Shown: in pieces, positions 1-8,916 of the stretch
Numbering within the stretch: the first letter of the stretch is position 1
Layout: the number at the start of each line of letters is the position of its first letter
Assembly: GCA_030378005.1 (NCBI GenBank)
Contig: JAUCGF010000101.1
Coordinates: forward strand, 1 to 57,997
DNA from: Desulfococcaceae bacterium HSG9
GTDB taxonomy: Bacteria > Desulfobacterota > Desulfobacteria > Desulfobacterales > JAUCGF01
Direction of reading: 5' to 3'
Length of the DNA: 57,997 nucleotides
Notes under the pieces: model-generated
What the model was told of the DNA's origin: nothing
Seen by the model: only the letters and a program-made list of their open reading frames with translations
The model's database searches: none
Translations under genes and position numbers: made by a program

Positions 1-1547
1 CCGATGCTGACAGGATTGCTATAGATGGTATTTTCCTGTTGGATTTTATCAAAGATTTACCAAAATCTTTGCAAAACATATATGAATACACCATCATTTA
101 TTATGCAAAATACCCTGCTCTTTCAGTAGGATACAGGTTTATAGTCTTTCAACTGATAGAAGCTCCTTTTTATTTTATTTTCGGATTATCTTATTTAAGC
201 GCCAAAATGGCTGTATTGTTGTTCCTGTTTATAGGTATGTTTTTTTGGTATCAGCTTGTGAGGGAATTATACAACTCATCCTATGCCCTGATTTCACTTT
301 TACTCTGGCTGACAAATCCAATGGTTTATCAGTACGCGCAACAGCCCATGTTAGAAATTCCAACCCTTTCAATGGGTATTGTCTGCATGTATTATTTGTA
401 TAAATACGAGGTGAATCCGTCGAAATATTTCGCCATTGTACTTGGAATAATGGTAGGATTGACGCTCTGGATCAATCAGAAAAGCGGATTTATTTTACCG
501 TTGCTTTTTATTTATCCCATCATAAAAAAAAATGCGACCCTTTTGATTTCCAGGAATACTATGATGACAGGTTTCATTATCATGCTTTGCCTGCTTCCAT
601 CAGCCTTCATTGTATTATGGCTCGGCGATCAAAACCTTTCACAATCAATTGGAATTATGGGGTCGAAATGGATTTATTACGAGTTCGAATTTTTTAAAAA
701 TATTTCTTATCTATATCGTTTTCATCTTAATGGATTTATGCTAATCTTGATTTTTATCGGTATGATTTTTGCATTTATCACCAAAGACGATAGATGCTCA
801 ATGTTTATCTGTTGCATCGCTTGTGTGTACATATTCTTTACTATTATAAAGGTTAAGGCACCCCGATATTCCATGTATTGGATTCCATGCTTTGGAATTT
901 TTGCCTGTATCGGATTGGAAAAGATGGCCTGTGGTCTTGAGAAATTTTTTAAGATTCGGGGGCGTTATATAAAATTCTTTATATACGGTTTCCCTATATT
1001 GATTCAGATCAGCTTCTTCCCTGATGTGTTTGTAGGGTCTGCCCAAGGGTATGAAGAGGCAGCAGAGTATGTTTTGGAGCATACAAAATCGCCGGTGATT
1101 TTTTTTCATGGATATGCAAACGGCCAGTTCATTTTTTTTGTTCGCCAGAATGATACCGGCAGGAAACATATTATCTTGAGGGGAAGTAAAATAATCACGT
1201 CATCGTCTGTTACTTATAGAAACAAATTGCAAATACACTTGCGCAACACTGAAGATATTTATAAGAGTATTTCTGATTACAGCGTGCATTTTGTGGTTGT
1301 CGAATCTGACAATACAACCGGTTTGGAAATTTATGACGAACTCCGGAAACTGCTTCGTGATACGACCAAGTTTAAATTGCGCAGGACAATTCCTATAAAC
1401 AGCAATATCAAATTACTGAAAGGTCAGAACCTGTTAATATACGAAAATCAGGGTTACAAAAACAGGATAAAAGACCGGATATTAAGGTTGTCTTTGCCCA
1501 TTGTGGGAAAAACGATTGATACAAATCTGATGAAACTATTACAGTGA
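1..1547 (+). CDS. GT39-type membrane glycosyltransferase, 5' partial
   Basis: The reading frame is open to the left edge, so the N-terminus is missing; the first in-window start-like codon (TTG, 39) is probably internal. Just inside the edge the translation reads A-I-D-G-I-F-L-L-D-F then Y-Y-A-K-Y-P-A-L-S, which resembles the first luminal loop of the dolichyl-phosphate-mannose mannosyltransferase/ArnT (PMT_2, GT39) superfamily, where an Asp/Glu near an early helix is catalytic and Y-P-P/A-L is conserved. About eight to ten hydrophobic helices follow to roughly residue 340, then a soluble C-terminal domain. The family transfers sugars from polyprenyl-phosphate donors on the outer side of the inner membrane. 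It is the first gene of a + strand polysaccharide cluster and abuts the next glycosyltransferase. Family placement is confident; donor and acceptor cannot be read. Confidence 0.75.
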   Translation, partial: DADRIAIDGIFLLDFIKDLPKSLQNIYEYTIIYYAKYPALSVGYRFIVFQLIEAPFYFIFGLSYLSAKMAVLLFLFIGMFFWYQLVRELYNSSYALISLLLWLTNPMVYQYAQQPMLEIPTLSMGIVCMYYLYKYEVNPSKYFAIVLGIMVGLTLWINQKSGFILPLLFIYPIIKKNATLLISRNTMMTGFIIMLCLLPSAFIVLWLGDQNLSQSIGIMGSKWIYYEFEFFKNISYLYRFHLNGFMLILIFIGMIFAFITKDDRCSMFICCIACVYIFFTIIKVKAPRYSMYWIPCFGIFACIGLEKMACGLEKFFKIRGRYIKFFIYGFPILIQISFFPDVFVGSAQGYEEAAEYVLEHTKSPVIFFHGYANGQFIFFVRQNDTGRKHIILRGSKIITSSSVTYRNKLQIHLRNTEDIYKSISDYSVHFVVVESDNTTGLEIYDELRKLLRDTTKFKLRRTIPINSNIKLLKGQNLLIYENQGYKNRIKDRILRLSLPIVGKTIDTNLMKLLQ

Positions 1548-1561
1548 GTTATGGAAAGGAG

Positions 1562-2563
1562 ATGATGAATCGTTCTGCATCCGAACATACAGTTTCCATA
1601 GTCATTCCTGTCCGCAACGGGGGAGAGCAGTTTAAACGATGCCTGTCGTCTGCAATGGCTGCTGCCATCTCTCCTTGGGGTGAAATCATCGTGGTGGCGG
1701 ACGGTGATACCGATGGCTCCTGGCAATTTGCGGAAAAATCAGGCTTAAAGGTATTGAAAATTCCAGAGGCTGGCGGCCCGGCTAAAGCAAGGAATCTGGG
1801 TGCGCGTGAAGCCACAGGAGACCTTCTTTTTTTTATCGACGCTGATGTTGCCATCGTTTCTGATACAGTCGAGTGTGTGGCCTCCGTTTTTCGAGATAAT
1901 CCCGATATTGCCGCCCTTTTTGGTTCTTATGATGATGAACCGTCTGAAACAAATTTATTATCTCAGTATAAAAATTTGCTTCATCATTATGTTCACCAGA
2001 CCTCAAAAGAGGATGCTTTCAGCTTCTGGACCGGTTGCGGAGCTGTTCGGCGAGATATATTTATGGAAATAGGAGGATTTAATGAAACGTACCGCTATCC
2101 ATCCATTGAAGATATCGAATTGGGATACCGGCTCAAAAAAGCAGGCCACAAAATTCGTCTGGTTAAGGAAATTCAAGTAAAACATCTGAAACGGTGGGAC
2201 ATGCTATCCTTGGTGAAAACTGATTTTTTTTGCCGCGCACTTCCCTGGACCGGCTTGATCTTGAAAGAAAGCCTGTTAACCGATGATCTTAACCTGAAAA
2301 CCTCTGCAAGAATCAGCACGATTTCCGTTTATCTGCTGCTTTTTATGGGGGTTCTGTCCCTTTTTTCCCAATGGTTGTTGATTCCGGTAGTTTGTTGTAT
2401 TATTATACTTCTTGCTCTTAACAGGGACTTATATCTGTTTTTTTTAAAGAAACGCGGCCTTGTATTTACGATAAAAGCGCTTCCCTGGCACTGGCTGTAT
2501 TATTTCTACAGCGGATTGGCTTTTGCTATTGGTTATGGAAACTTTCTGATAAAGAGAAAATAA
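1562..2563 (+). CDS. Family 2 glycosyltransferase
   Basis: GT-A fold glycosyltransferase, about 333 residues. The N-terminal V-S-I-V-I-P-V-R-N strand, the G-G-P-A-K-A-R-N-L-G donor motif near residues 71-80 and the D-A-D metal-binding motif near 93-95 are typical of GT2. An acceptor-side motif, G-G-F-N-E...E-D-I-E-L-G-Y-R-L, follows near 175-195. Two or three C-terminal hydrophobic helices suggest inner-membrane attachment. A GTG at 1544 overlaps the upstream stop, but a GGAAAGGAG run ends at 1561 just before tandem ATGs at 1562 and 1565, so one of those is preferred. It probably adds one sugar during assembly of the lipid-linked glycan. Substrate is unknown. Confidence 0.85.
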   Translation: MMNRSASEHTVSIVIPVRNGGEQFKRCLSSAMAAAISPWGEIIVVADGDTDGSWQFAEKSGLKVLKIPEAGGPAKARNLGAREATGDLLFFIDADVAIVSDTVECVASVFRDNPDIAALFGSYDDEPSETNLLSQYKNLLHHYVHQTSKEDAFSFWTGCGAVRRDIFMEIGGFNETYRYPSIEDIELGYRLKKAGHKIRLVKEIQVKHLKRWDMLSLVKTDFFCRALPWTGLILKESLLTDDLNLKTSARISTISVYLLLFMGVLSLFSQWLLIPVVCCIIILLALNRDLYLFFLKKRGLVFTIKALPWHWLYYFYSGLAFAIGYGNFLIKRK

Positions 2564-2565
2564 AT

Positions 2566-4338
2566 TTGAAAAAAAAGAATATTGTTGTTATCGGTGCCGG
2601 CCCCGCGGGTCTTACTGCGGCAGATGAGGCGGTTAAGCAAAATATGGCCCCTTTGGTACTCGAAAGAGCGGATAAGGTTGGTGGCATCGCAAGGACGGAG
2701 TCTTACAAAGGCTGTTATTTTGACGTTGGCGGGCATCGTTTCTTTACCAAGTTCGAAAAAATTGCAACCCTATGGCAGGATTTAATGGGCGAGGATTTTC
2801 TCAAAGTTCCTCGCCAATCAAGTATCTATTTTAATAATCGTTTTTATAATTATCCCCTTCGCCCCTTAAACGCTCTGTTCAATCTGGGCATTCGGGAAAG
2901 TTGCATGGTCATGTTCAGCTTTGCCGGCTCGAAAATTCGCCCTTTTCCAAAAGAAGAGACATTTGAAGAATGGGTGTCCAACCGTTTTGGCCAACGTTTG
3001 TATAAAATATTTTTTAAAACCTATACGGAAAAGGTGTGGGGCATCCCCTGCAAACAGATTCGGGCAGATTGGGCGGCCCAACGTATCAAGGGCCTTTCCC
3101 TTACAACAACGATTTATAATGCGCTGTTCGGTTTTCAACATTCCAAAACTCTGATCGATGAATTTGATTATCCGATAAAGGGTCCGGGAATGATGTGGGA
3201 GCGCCTTCTGGAGACGACAAAAGAGGGAGGCGGGAAGGTGTCACTCAACTCCGAAGTCATCAGCCTGAATCACGAGAATGGGCGCATTACCGATGCCACA
3301 TATACCCATCAGGGAAAGCGTTATAAAATCGCTGTGGAACACCTTGTTTCAAGCGCTCCGATAACCGCCCTTGTGACCATGCTTAAACCGCAAGCCCCGA
3401 AGGAAGTTATAGAGGCATCACGCGGCCTTTCTTATCGGGCGTTTATCATCGTTATTTTCATTATCGACAAACCATCTCTTTTTTCAGAACAATGGATATA
3501 TATACATAGCCCGAATGTCAGGGTTGGCCGTATCCAAAATTTCAAAAATTGGAGTGCGGCAATGGTGCCTGATTCCAATCTTACCAGTGTCGGCATGGAA
3601 TATTTCTGTAGCGAAGGAGATGATCTTTGGACCATGCCTGAAACTGAATTGGTGGGATTGGCCGCCAGGGAGCTGGCAGAATTGGGGTTGGCCGAAACTG
3701 ATGATATCGCGGATGAATTTGTGTTGCGTCAGCCCAAAGCCTATCCGGTGTATAATCAGAATTATTTAAACTGCCTTGGTATCATACAGGAATTCATAGC
3801 CGGCTTTAAAAATCTTCAGACCATCGGGCGAAACGGAATGCATCGATATAATAACATGGATCATTCGATGCTGACCGGCATGATGGCCATACAAAACATC
3901 ACAGGCTGCGATCATAATTTGTGGTTAGTGAATGAAGAGGAAGAATATCTCGAAGACGAAAAAAATAAAAAAAAACTCCAACAGTTGATTCCAGAGCGTT
4001 TGCTGATAGGGTTATTTGGCCGAATGGATAAACTGGGATTTGCGACTGCTATTGGAACGATTTCAGCTTTGTATGTGTTTATAGCTACCTTATGGATGTC
4101 CATAAAAAGCATTCCTCCAGGAATTCCGAACCTTACTTTTTTAGGTGAATACTTCGCCGGATATACGATGACGGTTAATGGCGCATTCATTGCGTTTCCA
4201 TATACATTTTTCTATGGTTTCCTCCTTGGTTGGATGTTTGCCTATATACGAAATTTTATAATAACCCTTTATCTTTTTTATGTGAGGAAAAAGTCGGAAT
4301 TTTTGTCAATAAAAGACTTCATGGAATTTTTTCGTTGA
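2566..4338 (+). CDS. FAD-dependent oxidoreductase (UGM/PPO-like) with C-terminal membrane domain
   Basis: Begins at TTG 2566, two bases after the preceding stop. Residues 5-40 form a Rossmann FAD-binding motif (V-V-I-G-A-G-P-A-G-L, then E-R-A-D-K-V-G-G), followed by G-G-H-R-F-F-T, as in amine-oxidase/UDP-galactopyranose-mutase/protoporphyrinogen-oxidase-like enzymes common in polysaccharide loci. A C-terminal R-N-G-M-H-R-Y-N-N-M-D-H motif, around residue 425, closes the FAD site. From about residue 485 a separate membrane domain with two or three helices follows, unusual for the soluble family. That tail resembles the whole of the small protein encoded just downstream. It probably modifies a sugar or lipid-linked intermediate at the membrane; true UGM activity is not shown. 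Confidence 0.8.
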   Translation: MKKKNIVVIGAGPAGLTAADEAVKQNMAPLVLERADKVGGIARTESYKGCYFDVGGHRFFTKFEKIATLWQDLMGEDFLKVPRQSSIYFNNRFYNYPLRPLNALFNLGIRESCMVMFSFAGSKIRPFPKEETFEEWVSNRFGQRLYKIFFKTYTEKVWGIPCKQIRADWAAQRIKGLSLTTTIYNALFGFQHSKTLIDEFDYPIKGPGMMWERLLETTKEGGGKVSLNSEVISLNHENGRITDATYTHQGKRYKIAVEHLVSSAPITALVTMLKPQAPKEVIEASRGLSYRAFIIVIFIIDKPSLFSEQWIYIHSPNVRVGRIQNFKNWSAAMVPDSNLTSVGMEYFCSEGDDLWTMPETELVGLAARELAELGLAETDDIADEFVLRQPKAYPVYNQNYLNCLGIIQEFIAGFKNLQTIGRNGMHRYNNMDHSMLTGMMAIQNITGCDHNLWLVNEEEEYLEDEKNKKKLQQLIPERLLIGLFGRMDKLGFATAIGTISALYVFIATLWMSIKSIPPGIPNLTFLGEYFAGYTMTVNGAFIAFPYTFFYGFLLGWMFAYIRNFIITLYLFYVRKKSEFLSIKDFMEFFR

Positions 4339-4517
4339 TACCCAAGTTCATCAGTTACAAGTTTTAAGTTTGAAGTGTCAAGTGATTTCGTAACTCCCTG
4401 CCCGAATCCGATATGGCATTGAAACTCACAAATTTGTGTTATATTTTACTTTCAATGCCTGCTTGGATAAAAATGGCAATAACTTACAAGAACTTATAAC
4501 TGACGAGTACCCAAGTT
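4339..4517. repeat. MITE-like palindromic insertion with 10-bp flanking direct repeat
   Basis: TACCCAAGTT occurs at 4339-4348 and again at 4508-4517, like a target-site duplication. Between them the ends are imperfect inverted repeats (TCAGTTACAAGTTTTAAGTT near 4351; its inverse ends near 4502). Inside is a perfect 10-bp inverted repeat (GGCATTGAAA 4415-4424, TTTCAATGCC 4450-4459) around the palindrome CACAAATTTGTG. There is no coding capacity, so it is read as a non-autonomous palindromic element in the gap before the small membrane protein gene. Confidence 0.6.
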
Positions 4518-4554
4518 AAGAAATTAAAAATTCCTTTCATCAGAAGATTTTAGC

Positions 4555-4872
4555 ATGAATCATAAAAATAATATTGTGGAAACGGATAAAGATAAGCTGT
4601 TCAGAGGTGTATTATTGCTTAACAGCGGTATCCTTGGATTGTCGCTTGGCATATTGTTCGGCCTGGTAATTTTCATTGCCACGAACTGGCTCGTTATCAA
4701 GGGAGGAGACCATGTCGGTTCCCATTTACGACTTTTGGGTCAATTCTTTATCGGGTATAAAGTGACCTTTCTCGGAAGCTTTATCGGATTTGCTTATGGT
4801 TTTGCCGCCGGGACGCTCAGTGGGGCATTGATTGCCTGGATATATAATAAATTTGTTGAATTCAGAAATTGA
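4555..4872 (+). CDS. Small membrane protein homologous to the tail of the FAD enzyme
   Basis: 105 residues starting at ATG 4555, with two or three hydrophobic helices. The order F-I-A-T-x-W, then L-G-Q-F-F-I-G-Y-K-V-T, then G-S-F-I-G-F-A-Y-G-F, then A-W-I-Y-N-K-F matches the C-terminal ~100 residues of the upstream FAD oxidoreductase (F-I-A-T-L-W, L-G-E-Y-F-A-G-Y-T-M-T, G-A-F-I-A-F-P-Y-T-F, A-Y-I-R-N-F). It is therefore a stand-alone copy of that membrane module, perhaps a partner or anchor subunit. No named family is recognised. It runs into the TPR reading frame downstream. Confidence 0.7.
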   Translation: MNHKNNIVETDKDKLFRGVLLLNSGILGLSLGILFGLVIFIATNWLVIKGGDHVGSHLRLLGQFFIGYKVTFLGSFIGFAYGFAAGTLSGALIAWIYNKFVEFRN

Positions 4873-4889
4873 CCATCATGGATGATGAC

Positions 4890-4922
4890 AGAAATCGGGT
4901 TTTTCCAAAAAACCCGATTTCT
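4890..4922. repeat. AAATCGGGTTTTT hairpin (family B copy 1)
   Basis: A perfect 15-bp stem (AGAAATCGGGTTTTT / AAAAACCCGATTTCT) with a 3-nt loop, flanked by 8-bp direct repeats ATCATGGA at 4875-4882 and 4927-4934. Related hairpins occur at 17085, 26472, 48851 and 52001. It sits where a longer reading of the TPR gene would begin, arguing that the true start of that gene is downstream. The A-rich arm followed by T-rich sequence could also attenuate transcription. Confidence 0.7.
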
Positions 4923-5003
4923 AACAATCATGGAATTATCTCTAATCAGTATGACTTCAAATCGAACCATTTATTCAAAAATCAGTATCACAGGGCGATT
5001 GTC

Positions 5004-7391
5004 ATGACGCAGTTGTTGTTTTGCTTCGGCCAGGGAAAACATCGCAAAACATCTGTTCGCGTTTCAGGTAATATCTTTTTTAAAGTGATCTGTCTGATTT
5101 TCGCAATACTCACAACACTTATGCTGTTTAGTTGCCTGCAAAGCGACGAGCCTGAGCCGCCGACAGTCGAGGAGCTTATTGATAAAGCCCGGGATTACGT
5201 GCGCAAGGATAATATCTGGCATGCTATCATCGAATATGAAAATGCCATCCAGCTCGATCCTGAAAATGAAACCATCTATTTCGAACTCGCTGAAAATTAC
5301 GTGCTGTTCAATAATATCAATAAAGCAATCAAGGCCTTTCAGAAGGCGGCAACCATCAATCCCAAAAATAAAAAGGCTCAATTGAGGTTGGGGCAGCTCT
5401 ATATAAAGACCGGAAAACTGCTGAAAGCCAGAAAAATAATCTCCGCCGTTATTGCAACAGACCCCCAAACCATAAAAGCGTATCACTTATTGAGCAGCAT
5501 ACAGATCAGGGAAAAAAATTTTGACGAAGCAATTGGAACCCTTAAAAAAGCGGTGCTGATTTCCGATAAAGATATCAAGGCCAGGCTTGCCTTGGCATCA
5601 CTTTATGAAGCGTCATCAAAGCAAAAACAGGCAGAAACCATGTATGAAGCCGCCCTTGCCATTGACCCTTCCCAGAGGAAACTCTATACGAAACTGTGTA
5701 AACTCTACCGGAAAGATAAGGACTGGGATAAAATGGAAGCCCGGTTGCTACATGCCCTTGAAACTCCTGGAATAAGGGAAGCTAAATTAACGAATTTGGC
5801 CCGTTTTTACGAGGGGCAGAAAAAATACAATGTCGCTGAAACCTATTATAAACGTGCTGTTGATGAATTTCCGAAGTCAATTCAAGCGCTCATGAACCTT
5901 GCTGAGTTTCAGACCCGGCGAAATGACCGTGACAACGCAATTGCCACAATGAAAAAAGCTGTCAATCTGGAACCGGACAATCCCAAGTATCTGGCCGGCC
6001 TGGCTCAGGTCTATCTTGCTTTTGATATGCCTGAATATTTCCGGAACGAGATCGACAAAGCCACGGAACTAAGAAAAAACGATTTAGATGCGCTCTTTAC
6101 CGTGGGAAGGCTGCTTATAAAAAAGGGAAATTTCAAAGGCGCCAATGACTATATTTCTTGGGTTGCCCACCAGAACTTCACCAATGCCGAGGCTTACTAT
6201 TTGATAGCACTGTGTACGAAATATCAGATGGCCCCGGATGATCCTCGTCGAGAGAGGGTGAAAAGATATTTTCAGCATGCCCTTCTCATGGAGCCGGACA
6301 TGCTGAAAGCCAGAATTGAATTGATTGAAATTTATCTCTACGAGGGAGACACGGCAAAAGCTGACGAGCAGCTCTGTTTAGCGTTTCGTCAGTCCCCCCG
6401 AAGTCCAAGGCTGTTTATCCTGCTGGCAGCCCTCAGGCTTATACAGGGAGACCGTGACGGAGCCAGGGGAATTTACACTGCCATAGTGAAGCAGAACCCT
6501 TCTTATATCCCTGGTCACCTGCGATTGGCTCTCCTTTACACGGCCGCCGGGGAAATTGATCAGGCAATACGCTCCTATCTCAGAGCATATAAAATAGACG
6601 CCCGACAGGTCTCGATTTTAAAGAAAATTGCAGACATCCTTGTAAGTGAAAAACGCTATAAAAAAGCAATGGCGTTTCTTAATTTAACAAAAATACCCCA
6701 GGATAAGGTATTGCAAGCCGTTTTTGAAAACCTGAAGGGGGAAATTTCCGTAAAGGCAGGTGAGGAAAGCGAGGCAATAAACTTTTTTCAAGCGTCCATA
6801 GACCTGGACCCCGCTGCAATAACCCCTAAAATGAACCTGGCCAGATTGTTCATAGACAGTAAACAAATGGAAAAAGCCAAGACCATTTATGAGCAAATAG
6901 AGAGGGATGATCCAGATCATCTGACCACGCTCATGGCACTGGGAGTTATTCATAACCGCCAGGGGGACCTGAAAGCAGCAGAATCCTATTATCGAAGGGT
7001 ACTTGCCATTGATGCTAACCATGGATATGCCTCAAATAACCTGGCATATATTCTGGCGGAAGCCAACCGAGAAACTAATGAAGCGCTTATGCTTACACGC
7101 ATCGCTCTGGATCAACGCTATAATGACCCGAACCTCTTTGATACCATGGGGTGGATTTATTATCAAAAAGGCAGTTATAACCGCACAATTTTTTTCATCA
7201 AAGAAAGTCTGGCTTTGAAACCGGATAACCCTATAGCCTGCTATCACTTGGGAATGGCCTTATTCATGACCGGTGAATTTGAAAAGGCGAGGCTGTATTT
7301 TGAAAAAGCGCTCAGTTTGGATCATGATTTCAAGCATGCGGAAAATGTTCGAAATATGTTGAAATTAAAAGGGGAAAATGATGAAACCTGA
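5004..7391 (+). CDS. TPR-repeat lipoprotein (PEP-CTERM-system PrsT-like)
   Basis: The frame is open from TTG 4869, but the first part covers a dispersed hairpin repeat. From ATG 5004 a plausible signal peptide follows, ending in a lipobox-like L-F-S-C with the Cys at about residue 44. The remaining ~750 residues are tandem TPR units (many A-x-x-x-Y-x-x-A-L-x-x-x-P patterns such as Y-E-N-A-I-Q-L-D-P). Size and layout recall the TPR proteins of exosortase/PEP-CTERM polysaccharide loci (TIGR02917-type). It probably acts as a periplasmic scaffold attached to a membrane and helps polymer export. It overlaps the next gene by 14 nt, so co-translation is likely. The start is uncertain; the TPR assignment is firm. 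Confidence 0.75.
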   Translation: MTQLLFCFGQGKHRKTSVRVSGNIFFKVICLIFAILTTLMLFSCLQSDEPEPPTVEELIDKARDYVRKDNIWHAIIEYENAIQLDPENETIYFELAENYVLFNNINKAIKAFQKAATINPKNKKAQLRLGQLYIKTGKLLKARKIISAVIATDPQTIKAYHLLSSIQIREKNFDEAIGTLKKAVLISDKDIKARLALASLYEASSKQKQAETMYEAALAIDPSQRKLYTKLCKLYRKDKDWDKMEARLLHALETPGIREAKLTNLARFYEGQKKYNVAETYYKRAVDEFPKSIQALMNLAEFQTRRNDRDNAIATMKKAVNLEPDNPKYLAGLAQVYLAFDMPEYFRNEIDKATELRKNDLDALFTVGRLLIKKGNFKGANDYISWVAHQNFTNAEAYYLIALCTKYQMAPDDPRRERVKRYFQHALLMEPDMLKARIELIEIYLYEGDTAKADEQLCLAFRQSPRSPRLFILLAALRLIQGDRDGARGIYTAIVKQNPSYIPGHLRLALLYTAAGEIDQAIRSYLRAYKIDARQVSILKKIADILVSEKRYKKAMAFLNLTKIPQDKVLQAVFENLKGEISVKAGEESEAINFFQASIDLDPAAITPKMNLARLFIDSKQMEKAKTIYEQIERDDPDHLTTLMALGVIHNRQGDLKAAESYYRRVLAIDANHGYASNNLAYILAEANRETNEALMLTRIALDQRYNDPNLFDTMGWIYYQKGSYNRTIFFIKESLALKPDNPIACYHLGMALFMTGEFEKARLYFEKALSLDHDFKHAENVRNMLKLKGENDET

Positions 7392-7926
7392 CAAAATGAT
7401 ATTTTTGATAATTTCAGCCTTCGCTTTGATAGCAGTTACGGGCTACGCAACACCGACCATTGATGTGGGGTTAATCCTCGATTCATACAATGGGGCTGCT
7501 GCTGATGATGATGATTTTGACCACCACAACATCGGCCTGTTCATAGAAGAAGATGGCCGCGGTAATCTCGGTCGAGTGATACAGGGGGGAAGTCCGGCCG
7601 CTAATTTTGGCAAAGGTGTCATCCATGAATTCGTTTTCCAGTTTAACAATGTAAATTCTGACTTCACAAACTCATACGCCTCTGATATGGAGATTTTCTC
7701 GGTGGACAATTCAGGCCCGTTGCGGAATGATGGTTGGACAACCGCTCAATACAATAGCGGCAATAATTTAAAGCCATGGCAGCCTTTATCCTCTCATAGC
7801 GTTACCGCCAATTGCACCCATGATACAAAGCCTGATGATAGCTTAAAATCAAACCTTGGGAATAATTTTCTTGAAGGCGCTGTTGATATGGAACTTCTGG
7901 CTGACGAGTTATCAAACATGGAGTAA
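7378..7926 (+). CDS. Secreted hypothetical protein
   Basis: 182 residues starting at tandem ATGs inside the end of the TPR gene, preceded by a GGGG-rich ribosome site. Residues 1-24 form a clear signal peptide (K-M-I-F-L-I-I-S-A-F-A-L-I-A-V-T-G-Y-A), so the product is exported. The mature part is acidic and Asn/Asp/Gly rich, with no membrane anchor and no PEP-CTERM tail. I do not recognise a family. The tight coupling to the TPR lipoprotein suggests they work together outside the cytoplasm. Confidence 0.6.
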   Translation: MMKPDKMIFLIISAFALIAVTGYATPTIDVGLILDSYNGAAADDDDFDHHNIGLFIEEDGRGNLGRVIQGGSPAANFGKGVIHEFVFQFNNVNSDFTNSYASDMEIFSVDNSGPLRNDGWTTAQYNSGNNLKPWQPLSSHSVTANCTHDTKPDDSLKSNLGNNFLEGAVDMELLADELSNME

Positions 7927-7980
7927 TCTGGAGGAACGGTCAATTTTTTTTATAGTAAACAATGGAGGAGGTATGTTGAA

Positions 7981-8916
7981 GTGACGCGCTGTACATCCAA
8001 GCCGACAGTTTCAATCATCATCCCAACCTATAACCGCCCGAAACAATTAACTGCCAGCTTACTCTCTTTAGCTCGCTTGGAGTATCCGCGTGATTGTTTT
8101 GAAGTAATCGTGGTGGATGATGGCAGCGATCAACCGATGGGCTGTGTTGTTACACAGGTTGAAAAACGATTGAATATAACACTGATCCGGCAAAAAAATG
8201 CCGGCCCCGCGGCTGCACGCAATAAAGGAGCAGAACACGCAAAAGGGATTTTGCTGGCTTTTACTGATGATGATTGCAGGCCGCATCCTGATTGGCTATG
8301 TGTATTGGCAAAACATTGTACTAAGCATTCTTGTCATCTGATCGGCGGAAGTACGCTCAATTCCCTGCCGCGCAACCTATTTGCCTCTGCCAGTCAAGAG
8401 CTTGTCTCCTATATTTACCAGTATTACAACGGTCAGAATAAAAACATGGCTTTTTTTGCTTCAAATAATATGGCGTTACCAGCCCGATACTTTCGTGAAA
8501 TCGGTGGCTTCAATACATCATTTCCCCTGGCGGCCGGAGAGGATCGTGAGTTCTGTGACCGCTGGCGGTATAACGGTTTCCATACAATGTATGCACCGGA
8601 GGCCGTTGTTCAGCATGCGCATGCCATGAACTTGGGTTCATTTTGCCGGCAACACTTCAATTATGGTCGGGGCGCATTTTATTTTCATCGAATACGGTCA
8701 AGACGTTGCCAAATCCCCTTGAAAGTTGAGCCTTTCTCTTTTTATCGGGATTTGTTGATGTTTCCGCTTTTGCAATCAAAACGATTGCGATCTTTTCTAG
8801 TGACTGGATTGATGTTCGTCTCCCAATCAGCTAACAGTTTGGGGTTTTTCTGGGAAATGTGGCGACAAAAGAAAAGAGTTGAGAAAGGAAAAGGGATTGA
8901 ACCGTTCTTATGTTAG
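7981..8916 (+). CDS. Family 2 glycosyltransferase
   Basis: 311 residues. GGAGGAGG at 7964-7971 lies at good spacing before GTG 7981, deciding the start; the ATG at 7973 is followed at once by a stop in its own frame. V-S-I-I-I-P-T-Y-N-R-P (10-20), V-V-D-D-G-S-D (44-50), N-A-G-P-A-A-A-R-N-K-G (73-83) and D-D-D (96-98) are classical GT2/GT-A motifs, and G-E-D-R-E-F-C-D-R-W is the acceptor-side E-D motif. It lies directly upstream of, and overlaps, the ABC export permease gene, so it probably builds the exported glycan. Sugar specificity is unknown. Confidence 0.88.
   Translation: MTRCTSKPTVSIIIPTYNRPKQLTASLLSLARLEYPRDCFEVIVVDDGSDQPMGCVVTQVEKRLNITLIRQKNAGPAAARNKGAEHAKGILLAFTDDDCRPHPDWLCVLAKHCTKHSCHLIGGSTLNSLPRNLFASASQELVSYIYQYYNGQNKNMAFFASNNMALPARYFREIGGFNTSFPLAAGEDREFCDRWRYNGFHTMYAPEAVVQHAHAMNLGSFCRQHFNYGRGAFYFHRIRSRRCQIPLKVEPFSFYRDLLMFPLLQSKRLRSFLVTGLMFVSQSANSLGFFWEMWRQKKRVEKGKGIEPFLC

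Noticed and set aside
798..1169. - strand 123-residue frame within the GT39 gene
   Set aside because: A shadow of the + strand coding region, with no family features or ribosome site.
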